Notes: generated by a model from the letters alone, not told the origin. A stretch of 6,710 nt of DNA from Fibrobacter succinogenes (GCA_902796785.1 CADBQJ010000048.1:1-6710); one strand, 5' to 3'; positions 1 through 5,346 are shown, counted from the stretch's first letter. A program made the numbers and translations.

Positions 1-1
1 C

Positions 2-277
2 ATGGACATGGACGAGTCGTTGTGCGACTCGAAGAACATCGAAGATTTCGAATGGGGCTATTCCGTGAGCGAGGACTTCGAAATCGAAGTCTTCGCCGAA
101 GGAATCCACCGGAACAACGGGGACGAGGCGCTGGAATGCCTGAACCGCATCGCGCTGGCGCAGACGGACCTCTCGGCCAATCCCGCCCCCGCAGCGGGCG
201 GTCGCGCGGAGGTCTCCTTCCGCAAGGCGTTGCGCCGCAAGCTGCCGTTCCTCCCGCGCCTGTCGCCGGTCTATTAG
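2..277 (+). CDS. Unrecognised protein, probably the 3' end of a longer gene
   Basis: The reading frame is open from the window edge to a TAG stop at 275-277, giving 91 residues from the first visible ATG. A second ATG lies two codons later. No ribosome binding site can be judged because the window begins one base before the first ATG, so the true start may lie upstream and this may be only a C-terminal part. The codons are strongly G/C-ending, as in the other genes here, which supports real coding. The first half is acidic (many Asp/Glu, with a DFE-W-Y stretch). The middle could form a short helix around the segment ALECLNRIALAQ. The last 20 residues are basic and proline-rich (KALRRKLPFLPR). 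There is no signal peptide or membrane segment, and I recognise no family. A hairpin terminator follows directly, so this is the last gene of its transcript. Confidence 0.6.
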   Translation: MDMDESLCDSKNIEDFEWGYSVSEDFEIEVFAEGIHRNNGDEALECLNRIALAQTDLSANPAPAAGGRAEVSFRKALRRKLPFLPRLSPVY

Positions 278-296
278 AATCCGCCTTTCGCAAACG

Positions 297-330
297 AAAG
301 AAGGCTCCCGCACGGGGGGCCTTTCTTTTT
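297..330. terminator. Rho-independent terminator shared by convergent genes
   Basis: AAGGCTCCC (301-309) pairs with GGGGGCCTT (315-323) across a 5-nt loop, with one G-U pair. The helix continues past a single bulged T as AAAG (297-300) with CTTT (325-328). The T-rich end lies on the plus strand (TTTCTTTTT, 322-330), matching the gene ending at 277. On the minus strand the same stem is followed by TTCTTTCGTTT, and the toxin stop codon sits only 2 nt away (332-334), so it probably ends the toxin-antitoxin transcript as well. Confidence 0.85.
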
Positions 331-331
331 G

Positions 332-592
332 TCACTCTTCGTAGTGTCCCGCGCAGGAGTAGATTGTCAGAACCTCTCCGTCGATGCGGAAGACGATCCT
401 GTTCACGTCGTCGATGCGCACGCTCCACCAGCCGGACAAATCGCCTTTGAGCGGTTCGGGCTTGCCGATGCAGCCATAGCCGTCGCGCTCGATGCTCTTG
501 ATCAGGAGGTTGATTCTCCTGAGCGTCTTGCGGTCTTGCGTCAGCCAATAGGTGTATTCGTTCCAGGCCCTGTCGTGCCAGAGCTTCTTCAT
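332..592 (-). CDS. yoeB: YoeB/Txe-family mRNA interferase toxin
   Basis: This 86-residue protein aligns end to end with E. coli YoeB (84 residues), a ribosome-dependent RNase that cleaves mRNA in the ribosomal A site near start codons. It has the family's opening pattern (K-x-W ... W-x-x-Y-x-Y-W), the central GKPEPLKGDLSGWWSVRI block and the HY end. The catalytic set known from E. coli YoeB (Glu46, Arg65, His83) falls at exactly Glu46, Arg65 and His83 here, so the enzyme should be active. Two extra Glu residues follow the terminal His-Tyr. The start codon overlaps the antitoxin stop as ATGA (589-592). There is no clear Shine-Dalgarno of its own, and a small hairpin abuts the ATG, so translation is probably coupled to the antitoxin. 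The unusual point is the partner, which is RelB/DinJ-like rather than the YefM type usually found with YoeB. Confidence 0.95.
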   Translation of the reverse strand: MKKLWHDRAWNEYTYWLTQDRKTLRRINLLIKSIERDGYGCIGKPEPLKGDLSGWWSVRIDDVNRIVFRIDGEVLTIYSCAGHYEE

Positions 593-903
593 GCGGGCGA
601 TTTCCCGCGCGGCCGGACCTTCCCGCGGCGACGCGGGCGATACTCGCGTTCGTCTTCGGCCGCCATCAGCTCGTGGTAGCCGCAGTTGCGGCCGTTCGCG
701 ACGTCGTCGATGCGGGAAAGGAGCTCTTCACGGGTCAGCGTCCGGGCTTCGGGCGTCTGAATCCTGAAGGGAATCGCCTGGTCGTTGATCGCCTGCTTGA
801 GAAAGACCGCGATCGCCGAAGACATCGTCAGCCCCATCCGCCCGAACAGCTCTTCCGCCTGGCGTTTCGTCTCGTCGTCGATCCTGAAATTCACCTGTGC
901 CAT
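589..903 (-). CDS. RelB/DinJ-family antitoxin
   Basis: This 104-residue protein is the first gene of the toxin-antitoxin operon. Residues 2-45 look like a ribbon-helix-helix DNA-binding domain: a strand (VNFRID), a first helix (DETKRQAEELFGRMGL) and a second helix (TMSSAIAVFLKQAINDQ). The AIPF segment that follows matches the conserved 'ALPF' of DinJ. The C-terminal part (about 54-85) should wrap the toxin and neutralise it. The last 18 residues form an Arg/Lys/Pro-rich tail (YRPRRRGKVRPRGK) that makes it longer than E. coli DinJ (86 residues); its role is unknown. The start is fixed by AAGGAG eight bases upstream. Family knowledge predicts that the antitoxin, alone or with toxin, binds and represses its own promoter. 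DinJ normally partners YafQ and RelB partners RelE, but here the partner is YoeB-like. Confidence 0.9.
   Translation of the reverse strand: MAQVNFRIDDETKRQAEELFGRMGLTMSSAIAVFLKQAINDQAIPFRIQTPEARTLTREELLSRIDDVANGRNCGYHELMAAEDEREYRPRRRGKVRPRGKSPA
593..608 (-). promoter_or_regulatory. Hairpin directly before the toxin start codon
   Basis: GCGGG (593-597) and CCCGC (604-608) can pair around a 6-nt loop. In the mRNA the hairpin ends right at the toxin ATG and covers the only weakly purine-rich stretch (GGGAAA) that could serve as its ribosome site. Translation of the antitoxin would open it, which fits coupled expression. The stem is short, so this is tentative. Confidence 0.35.
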
Positions 904-923
904 CGTCGTCGCTCCTTCTTCTC

Positions 924-952
924 AAGATAGCGAAATGCATAGACAATGTCAA
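924..952 (-). promoter_or_regulatory. Sigma70-type promoter of the toxin-antitoxin operon
   Basis: On the minus strand a perfect -35 box TTGACA (952-947) is followed by a 17-bp spacer and a -10 box TATCTT (929-924, four of six consensus bases). Transcription should start around 915-918, leaving a short leader that carries the AAGGAG ribosome site (918-912 region) ahead of the antitoxin ATG at 903. It is the best consensus promoter in the window. Confidence 0.8.
942..950. promoter_or_regulatory. Possible toxin-antitoxin operator dyad over the -35 box
   Basis: GACAATGTC is a perfect 4+1+4 inverted repeat that overlaps the -35 box of the toxin-antitoxin promoter. Ribbon-helix-helix antitoxins of the RelB/DinJ family bind short dyads at their own promoters, so this is a candidate site. 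ATGCAT (935-940), another palindrome, lies 1 bp away within the spacer. The assignment is by position and symmetry only. Confidence 0.4.
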
Positions 953-972
953 GCAAATGCTACGCGATTTTC

Positions 973-1004
973 GCGCGGTTTGCGCGGTGCGGCGCCTCCG
1001 GAGG
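973..1004. repeat. Short direct repeat and palindrome in the divergent region
   Basis: GCGCGGT occurs twice at a 9-bp spacing (973-979 and 982-988). It is followed by the perfect 10-bp palindrome CCTCCGGAGG (995-1004). Both lie between the two divergent promoters, well away from the coding regions. They could be protein-binding sites, but in GC-rich DNA such short matches may be chance. Confidence 0.3.
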
Positions 1005-1026
1005 ACGGGATTTTCGGCGCATTTGG

Positions 1027-1044
1027 CCGATTCCGGGGAATCGG
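1027..1044. promoter_or_regulatory. Perfect 8+2+8 inverted repeat, candidate operator of the GH18 gene
   Basis: CCGATTCCGGGGAATCGG is two exact 8-bp inverted half-sites (CCGATTCC and GGAATCGG) separated by GG. It ends immediately before the proposed -35 box at 1045-1050. That is the usual place for an activator, or for a repressor that occludes RNA polymerase. No cognate regulator gene is in the window. As an RNA hairpin it would have an impractically small loop and no T tract, so a DNA-binding site is the better reading. Confidence 0.55.
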
Positions 1045-1073
1045 GTGACGAAACGGAGTCCATAGGGTAGATT
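1045..1073 (+). promoter_or_regulatory. Probable promoter of the GH18 lipoprotein gene
   Basis: GTGACG (1045-1050, four of six bases matching TTGACA) lies 17 bp before TAGATT (1068-1073, four of six bases matching TATAAT). A start near 1080 would give a leader of about 30 nt containing GGAGG at 1099-1103, six bases before the ATG at 1110. The 11-mer AGGGTAGATTA recurs just upstream of the aldo-keto reductase gene. Confidence 0.5.
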
Positions 1074-1109
1074 AAAGGGAATCGTTTGCGGAAAATCCGG
1101 AGGCCGAAG

Positions 1110-2921
1110 ATGGTCCAGAAACGCGAATTGACCGCCCTGTGCGCCCTGGTCGCTCTCCTCGCGGGGTGCGGCGGCGACCTCGTCGAGGCGCCGCAAACCG
1201 TCGACCCCGCGCAATACGGCGGAACGGTCGTCGGCGCGATCGACGCCTGCCTCGGCGACTACGCGGGCCGCCTTCCCGCCGGCTTCACGGCGAGCGGCTA
1301 CGCCGCGGCCAACGCCGACCTCGCGGCCTACTTCTGCGCCGACGGCGCTTGCGACGGCAAGGAGGAATGCCGCGCGCTGGCCGACCACTACGTCAACAAC
1401 GGCGTCGCCGAGGGGCGCTCCTTCGGAGAACCGGCCTACTCCGATCCGACGCGGAGTTCGGGCGGCTTCTCCTCGACCTGGCCGTCGTCCGGTTCGGGCT
1501 GGTCGTCCTTCCAGTCGCAGGGCGTCTCCTCTTCGGACGCGTGGCCGGGATTCTCTTCGGCGAACGACGTCTCTTCTTCGGACCAGGGCGTCTCTTCGTC
1601 GAGCAGCTCCTCCTCGAGTTCCAGCTCCGGCAGCTCGTCGGCCGCCGCCACGGGCGACGCCTGCGCCGCGGCCGACTGCGCCGCGAACATGCCCGGCGCC
1701 GCGGGATCGGCGCACTGGACCCAGGGCGAAAAGTGCTCCTACGGCGGACGCAACTACACGGCGAAATACTGGACGACTTCGGCGCCTCCGGGCGACGCCT
1801 GGACCGACGACGGCGCCTGCGTCTACGGCCAGGGGCAGAGCAGCGTCGCCGTCTCGTCGAGTTCGAGCAGTTCCTCGAGCTCCAGCAGCTCGTCCAGCTC
1901 GTCGAAGAAGGTCAGCTCCTCGAGCTCCAGCTCCAGCAGCTCGTCCAGGTCGAGCTCCTCCTCGAAGATCTCCTCCAGCTCTGTCGCGACCTACGTCGGT
2001 TCGGGGCAGCAGGTGATGGCGTGGATTCCGCCCTACTCGCTCGACAAGGCGGACGTGGCGATCCGCAACTACGGCACGCGGTTCGCGAAGGGGATGACCC
2101 GCCTCGGCCTGCAGTTCTGGGTGCCCACTTCGTCCGGCGGACTGGTCTACGAAACGGGCAACGGCGTCTCCTCCTCGCGTCCCATCACCGACAGCGAGGT
2201 GGGCCACTTCGCCTCCTGGGCGCACGGCAAGGGCATCGCCGTCTTCCTCTGCGTCTACAACATGCAGGGCGGCTGGAACTGGTCGCTGGCGAGCGCGGCG
2301 TTCAAGGCGAACAACGGCGAAACCTTCGCGAACGCGCTCGTCGCCGAGGTGGAACGGCTCGGCCTCGACGGCGTGGACCTCGACCTGGAAGGAAACGACG
2401 GAACCCACGCCGAAGACAAATCGGCCTACAAGACCTTCGTCCAGAAGCTCGCCTCGAAGCTGCATGCGAAGAAAAAGCTTCTGACGATCGACACCTTCCA
2501 CTCCACCTGCTACAACGCCCCCAACATGAGCTGGTGGGCCGACTGGGTGGGAGTCGTGGACAACATCCACAGCATGGGCTACGAAGACCTCTACGAAGGC
2601 AACACGACCGCGCTCTGCAACGTCTCCAACATCTTCAAGTACAGCACGCAGCACGGATACGCCGTGCAGCAGGGCCACCCCGCCGGCACGCTGCTGCTCG
2701 GCATGCCGTCCTACGCCAGCTGGGGTTCGGGCGGGCAGGGCTCGCTCCCGATCAACCACGTGGCCGAGGCGAAGGCCGTCGGCACCGGCATCGCCATCTG
2801 GGACTTCCCCGGCATGGGCGACCAGTCCAACTGGACCTCCGACGCGATCTGGAACTCCATCGCCGAGCTGAAGGGAACCGCCTGCGGCTTCCATCCCCAG
2901 AGCGGAAATTGCGGAAACTAG
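1110..2921 (+). CDS. Secreted lipoprotein with CBM5/12-like module and GH18 chitinase-like domain
   Basis: This is a 603-residue multidomain protein. A lipoprotein signal (KRELTALCALVALLAGC) puts the lipidated residue at Cys20. Residues about 47-106 form a small domain with four Cys and the pattern G-Y-x-x-x-N-x-D-L ... H-Y-x-x-x-G-x-x-E-G-R. A Ser/Gly/Trp-rich linker covers about 115-180. Residues about 184-237 resemble CBM5/12 chitin-binding modules (HWTQGEKCSYGGRNYTAKYW ... PGDAW ... C). A second linker, almost pure Ser with Lys/Arg/Val/Ile breaks, covers about 244-291. The catalytic domain (about 295-595) carries the intact GH18 motif DGVDLDLE at 420-427; Glu427 is the expected proton donor. 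The MxY motif (HSMGYED) and AIWDF near the end also fit GH18. The likely role is cell-surface endo-hydrolysis of chitin or related GlcNAc polymers; some GH18 proteins act on N-glycans instead. The ATG at 1110 is chosen because GGAGG lies six bases upstream; an in-frame TTG at 1086 has no such support. The gene stands alone between a promoter and a terminator. Confidence 0.88.
   Translation: MVQKRELTALCALVALLAGCGGDLVEAPQTVDPAQYGGTVVGAIDACLGDYAGRLPAGFTASGYAAANADLAAYFCADGACDGKEECRALADHYVNNGVAEGRSFGEPAYSDPTRSSGGFSSTWPSSGSGWSSFQSQGVSSSDAWPGFSSANDVSSSDQGVSSSSSSSSSSSSGSSSAAATGDACAAADCAANMPGAAGSAHWTQGEKCSYGGRNYTAKYWTTSAPPGDAWTDDGACVYGQGQSSVAVSSSSSSSSSSSSSSSSSKKVSSSSSSSSSSSRSSSSSKISSSSVATYVGSGQQVMAWIPPYSLDKADVAIRNYGTRFAKGMTRLGLQFWVPTSSGGLVYETGNGVSSSRPITDSEVGHFASWAHGKGIAVFLCVYNMQGGWNWSLASAAFKANNGETFANALVAEVERLGLDGVDLDLEGNDGTHAEDKSAYKTFVQKLASKLHAKKKLLTIDTFHSTCYNAPNMSWWADWVGVVDNIHSMGYEDLYEGNTTALCNVSNIFKYSTQHGYAVQQGHPAGTLLLGMPSYASWGSGGQGSLPINHVAEAKAVGTGIAIWDFPGMGDQSNWTSDAIWNSIAELKGTACGFHPQSGNCGN
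1878..1948 (+). repeat. 20-bp in-frame direct repeat in the second poly-serine linker
   Basis: AGCTCCAGCAGCTCGTCCAG occurs at 1878-1897 and again at 1929-1948, offset by 51 bp (17 codons). A second pair, TCCTCGAGCTCCAGC, lies at 1872-1886 and 1917-1931 (45 bp, 15 codons). Both offsets keep the frame, so slippage or recombination would only change linker length. Serine is coded by a mix of TCN and AGC/AGT codons. Confidence 0.85.
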
Positions 2922-2926
2922 TGGTC

Positions 2927-2947
2927 AGGTCCTAGGTCTCAGGTCTC
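2927..2947 (+). repeat. Heptamer array A after the GH18 stop codon
   Basis: Three consecutive 7-bp units begin five bases after the TAG stop: AGGTCCT (2927-2933), AGGTCTC (2934-2940) and AGGTCTC (2941-2947). The array continues with a further AG before the pattern is lost. It lies between the stop codon and the terminator, so it is transcribed in the 3' untranslated region. It resembles the short tandem heptamer repeats known between genes in cyanobacteria, but I cannot assign a known family. Confidence 0.75.
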
Positions 2948-2981
2948 AGTGCGTAGTATCGCGCTTTGCGCCTGACAAAAG

Positions 2982-3008
2982 AAAGGGCTCCGGAAAGGAG
3001 CCCTTTTT
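2982..3008. terminator. Strong bidirectional terminator between the GH18 gene and glnN
   Basis: AAAGGGCTCC (2982-2991) and GGAGCCCTTT (2997-3006) form a perfect 10-bp stem with the loop GGAAA. The plus strand continues as a T tract (3004-3008). On the minus strand the stem is followed by CTTTCTTTTG, so it can also end the glnN transcript arriving from the right. The stem resembles the one at 297-330 (AAAG ... GGCTCC), perhaps a common terminator style in this genome. Confidence 0.9.
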
Positions 3009-3036
3009 GTTCGTTGCCGCAGGCGATTGTCCGCAC

Positions 3037-3064
3037 TAATCCCTGATCCCTAATCCCTAATCCC
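3037..3064 (-). repeat. Heptamer array B (GGGATTA units), potential G-quadruplex at the glnN stop
   Basis: On the plus strand four consecutive 7-bp units read TAATCCC, TGATCCC, TAATCCC and TAATCCC (3037-3064). On the minus strand, which is the glnN sense strand, this is four GGG tracts separated by the 4-nt loops ATTA, ATTA and ATCA. That is a textbook intramolecular G-quadruplex pattern, similar to telomere repeats. The first G of the array is the last base of the glnN TAG stop codon (3066-3064), so the structure would form in the RNA right behind the terminating ribosome. Confidence 0.8.
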
Positions 3065-5235
3065 TACTTCAGAAACAGCATCTCCTGGTACGTGGGCAGC
3101 GGCCACATGTCGTCGGGCATTTCGCGTTCGACGAGGTCGACCGTCTCGCGGAGCTCGCCCATCGCGGCGAGCAGGCGGCCGCGTTCGGCCATCGCCTTCT
3201 CGAGCGGTTCGTCCTTGGCGGAGGCGAGCGACTTCTCGATCTTCGCGACCAGCTTGCGCGCCTTTTCCGTCAGCCGGGCGAGGGTCGTCACGACGCTCTT
3301 GTCGAGTTTGGCCCCGGCGCGTCCGGCGCACGCGATGTTCTCCGCGAGCTCGCCCGTCCAGCGCACGGCGGCGGGGTAGATCTGCGTCTTGAACATCTGC
3401 ACGCAGAGCTTGGCCTCCACGTCGACGCTCTTCACGTACTGCTCGGCGTAGATCTCGAAGCGGCTTTCCAGCTCGGTCTTCGTCAGCACGCGCAGGTGCG
3501 AGTAGAGCTCGGCGACGTCCTTGTCGCGCAGGACCGGCAGCGCCTCGGCGCAGGTGCGCAGGTTGGGGAGCTTCCGCCGGGCGGCCTCCTCGACCCAGGC
3601 CCGCGAGTAGCCGTCGCCGTTGAAGATGGCCGCGCTGTGCTTGCGGAGGATCTCCTGGATGACGGTCTGGATGGCCGCGTTGAGCTTCTTGCCGCCATTC
3701 ATCTCCTCTTCCAGGCGGTCGGCGACGAAGTCGAGCGAGTCGGCCATGATGGTGTTGAGCGCGGTGATGGGGCTGGCCACCGACTGCGCGGAGCCCACGG
3801 CGCGGAACTCGAAGCGGTTGCCCGTGAAGGCGAAGGGGCTGGTGCGGTTGCGGTCGCCGGCGTCGCGCGGCAGCACGGGCAGCGAGTCCACTCCGATGTC
3901 GAGCATGCCCGCCTTCTTCGAACCGGTGGCGCCGCCCTTGCGGATCTGGTCGAAGACGTCGGAGAGCTGGTCGCCGAGAAAGACCGACATGATCGCCGGC
4001 GGGGCCTCGTTGGCGCCGAGGCGGTGGTCGTTGCCGGCGGTGGCCACCATGGCGCGGAGCACCTTGCCGTAGAGGTGCACGCCGCGGATGACCGCCGCGC
4101 AGAAGACGAGGAACTGCGCGTTGGCGTGCGGCGTGTCGCCCGGGTCGAAGAGGTTGCCCTGCGTGGAGTTGCCGAGCGACCAGTTGACGTGCTTGCCCGA
4201 GCCGTTGACGCCGTCGAAGGGCTTTTCGTGCAGCAGGCAGGCGAACCCGTGCTTTCGCGCCACCTCCTTCAGGGTGATCATCACCAGCTGCTGGTGGTCG
4301 GTGGCGACGTTGGAGGTCTCGAAGATCGGCGCGATCTCGAACTGGCCCGGGGCCACTTCGTTGTGGCGGGTCTTGACGGGGACGCCGAGCTTGAAGAGCT
4401 CCTGCTCCACCTCCTGCATGTAGACCTGCACGCGGCGCGGGATGGCGCCGAAGTAGTGGTCGTCGAACTGCTGCCCCTTCGCGGGCATCGCGCCGAAGAG
4501 CGTGCGCCCGGCGAGCACGAGGTCGGGGCGCGCGAGGTAGAAGCCGCGGTCGACCAGGAAGTACTCCTGCTCGGCGCCGCAGGAGCTGGTGATGGGGGCG
4601 ATCGACTTGTGGCCGAAGAGCTTCAGCACGCGCCGGGCGGCGCGGTCGAGCGCCGCGGTGGAGCGCATCACCGGGGTCTTCTTGTCGAGGGCCTCGCCGG
4701 TCCACGAGACGAACGCCGTGGGGATGCAGAGCGTGCTGCCGTTGGCGGTCTCCTTGATGTAGGCGGGGCTGGAGCAGTCCCACGCGGTGTAGCCGCGCGC
4801 CTCGAAGGTGGAGCGCAGGCCGCCGTTGGGGAAGCTGGAGGCGTCGGGCTCGCTCTGGGTGAGCTCGCGCCCGGAGAACTTGGCGATCACGCCGCCGTTC
4901 TTCCGGTCGGGGTTGTAGAAGGAGTCGTGCTTTTCGGCGGTGGCGCCGGTGAGCGGATAGAAGACGTGGGCGTAGTGGGTCGCGCCCATCGAGATGGCCC
5001 AGTTCTTCATGGCGTCGGCAACGACGGCGGCCACGTTCGGGTCGAGCTGCGCGCCGGTCTCGATGGTGTTCTTCAGGGAGTCGTAGCTCTCCTTCGGCAG
5101 CTGCGCCTTCATCTTCTGCAGGGTGAAGACGTGGCTTCCGAAGATCTCGGAGACGGGTTTCGCGGGGGGAAGACGGACGTCCCGGCCCTGGGAAATCCGT
5201 TCGATGGCGTCCAGACGCATGCCGTTGCCGCTCAT
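3064..5235 (-). CDS. glnN: Type III glutamine synthetase
   Basis: The 723-residue product makes glutamine from glutamate, ammonia and ATP in the cytoplasm, the central ammonia-assimilation step. Its length matches the type III family (about 700-730), well above type I (about 450-470). The type III N-terminal block is clear ([20 protein letters not shown] at 31-50, [23 protein letters not shown] about 84-106). Glutamine synthetase core motifs follow in order: GAEQEYF with metal-binding Glu222/Glu224, NEVAPGQFE (292-300), GSGKHVNWS (345-353), [12 protein letters not shown] (402-413) and TGNRFEFR (471-478). A helical C-terminal region with likely coiled-coil character lies around 640-705. No type I adenylylation segment is apparent. 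The ATG at 5235 is preferred because AGGAG lies six bases upstream; an in-frame GTG at 5262 would add nine residues and lacks such a site. The gene is monocistronic, divergent from the reductase and convergent with the GH18 gene. Confidence 0.97.
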   Translation of the reverse strand: MSGNGMRLDAIERISQGRDVRLPPAKPVSEIFGSHVFTLQKMKAQLPKESYDSLKNTIETGAQLDPNVAAVVADAMKNWAISMGATHYAHVFYPLTGATAEKHDSFYNPDRKNGGVIAKFSGRELTQSEPDASSFPNGGLRSTFEARGYTAWDCSSPAYIKETANGSTLCIPTAFVSWTGEALDKKTPVMRSTAALDRAARRVLKLFGHKSIAPITSSCGAEQEYFLVDRGFYLARPDLVLAGRTLFGAMPAKGQQFDDHYFGAIPRRVQVYMQEVEQELFKLGVPVKTRHNEVAPGQFEIAPIFETSNVATDHQQLVMITLKEVARKHGFACLLHEKPFDGVNGSGKHVNWSLGNSTQGNLFDPGDTPHANAQFLVFCAAVIRGVHLYGKVLRAMVATAGNDHRLGANEAPPAIMSVFLGDQLSDVFDQIRKGGATGSKKAGMLDIGVDSLPVLPRDAGDRNRTSPFAFTGNRFEFRAVGSAQSVASPITALNTIMADSLDFVADRLEEEMNGGKKLNAAIQTVIQEILRKHSAAIFNGDGYSRAWVEEAARRKLPNLRTCAEALPVLRDKDVAELYSHLRVLTKTELESRFEIYAEQYVKSVDVEAKLCVQMFKTQIYPAAVRWTGELAENIACAGRAGAKLDKSVVTTLARLTEKARKLVAKIEKSLASAKDEPLEKAMAERGRLLAAMGELRETVDLVEREMPDDMWPLPTYQEMLFLK

Positions 5236-5246
5236 ATGGCTCTCCT

Positions 5247-5276
5247 GGGCGCCCGCGGGCACGCCGCCGAGCGCCC
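5247..5276 (-). promoter_or_regulatory. GC-rich hairpin abutting the glnN ribosome binding site
   Basis: In the glnN leader GGGCGC (5276-5271) can pair with GCGCCC (5252-5247). Inside it, GCGG (5267-5264) can pair with CCGC (5258-5255). The outer stem ends directly before the AGGAG ribosome site (5246-5242). If transcription starts just after the TAGATT motif, this hairpin would be the 5' end of the mRNA. It could protect the transcript or modulate ribosome access. Confidence 0.4.
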
Positions 5277-5280
5277 GTCA

Positions 5281-5286
5281 AATCTA
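5281..5286 (-). promoter_or_regulatory. Possible -10 element of glnN
   Basis: On the minus strand TAGATT is followed by TG, about 46 bases before the glnN ATG. It is the same hexamer proposed for the GH18 and reductase genes. No good TTGACA-like box lies 16-18 bp upstream; an AT-richer stretch (including AAAAAAGCAA) is present instead. The call rests on recurrence and position. Confidence 0.35.
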
Positions 5287-5346
5287 GAAAATTGGCCGAA
5301 AGTTGCTTTTTTCGCCTCCCGCCGCGCGCGAAACGCGGACAGAGGG

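Noticed and set aside
22..450. Plus-strand frame of 142 codons crossing the first gene, its terminator and the toxin
   Set aside because: It is Arg-rich, runs through the terminator hairpin and overlaps the well-supported toxin gene on the other strand.
332..903. Toxin-antitoxin pair as part of a mobile element
   Set aside because: No integrase, transposase, terminal repeats, target duplication or tRNA gene is visible in the window, and base composition does not shift sharply, so transfer cannot be supported here.
1086..1109. In-frame upstream TTG start for the GH18 protein
   Set aside because: The ATG at 1110 has GGAGG at six-base spacing and starts a normal lipoprotein signal. The TTG would overlap the expected leader and has no ribosome site.
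960..2894. Long minus-strand open frame (644 codons) opposite the GH18 gene
   Set aside because: It is a shadow of a high-GC gene. The translation is Gly/Ala/Arg/Val-rich with no recognisable motif, while the plus-strand frame has a lipobox, a CBM-like module and an intact GH18 motif.
3037..3064. CRISPR array or true telomere
   Set aside because: Units are only 7 bp, with no spacers and only four copies, placed between two ordinary genes. It is neither a CRISPR array nor a chromosome end.
5236..5262. In-frame upstream GTG start for glnN
   Set aside because: It falls inside the leader hairpin and would put the AGGAG ribosome site inside the coding sequence. The ATG at 5235 is well placed behind that site.
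3050..5281. Second minus-strand frame of 743 codons overlapping glnN
   Set aside because: It is extremely Arg/Pro/Ala/His-rich and lacks any domain. It is an out-of-frame reading of glnN kept open by GC-rich codons.
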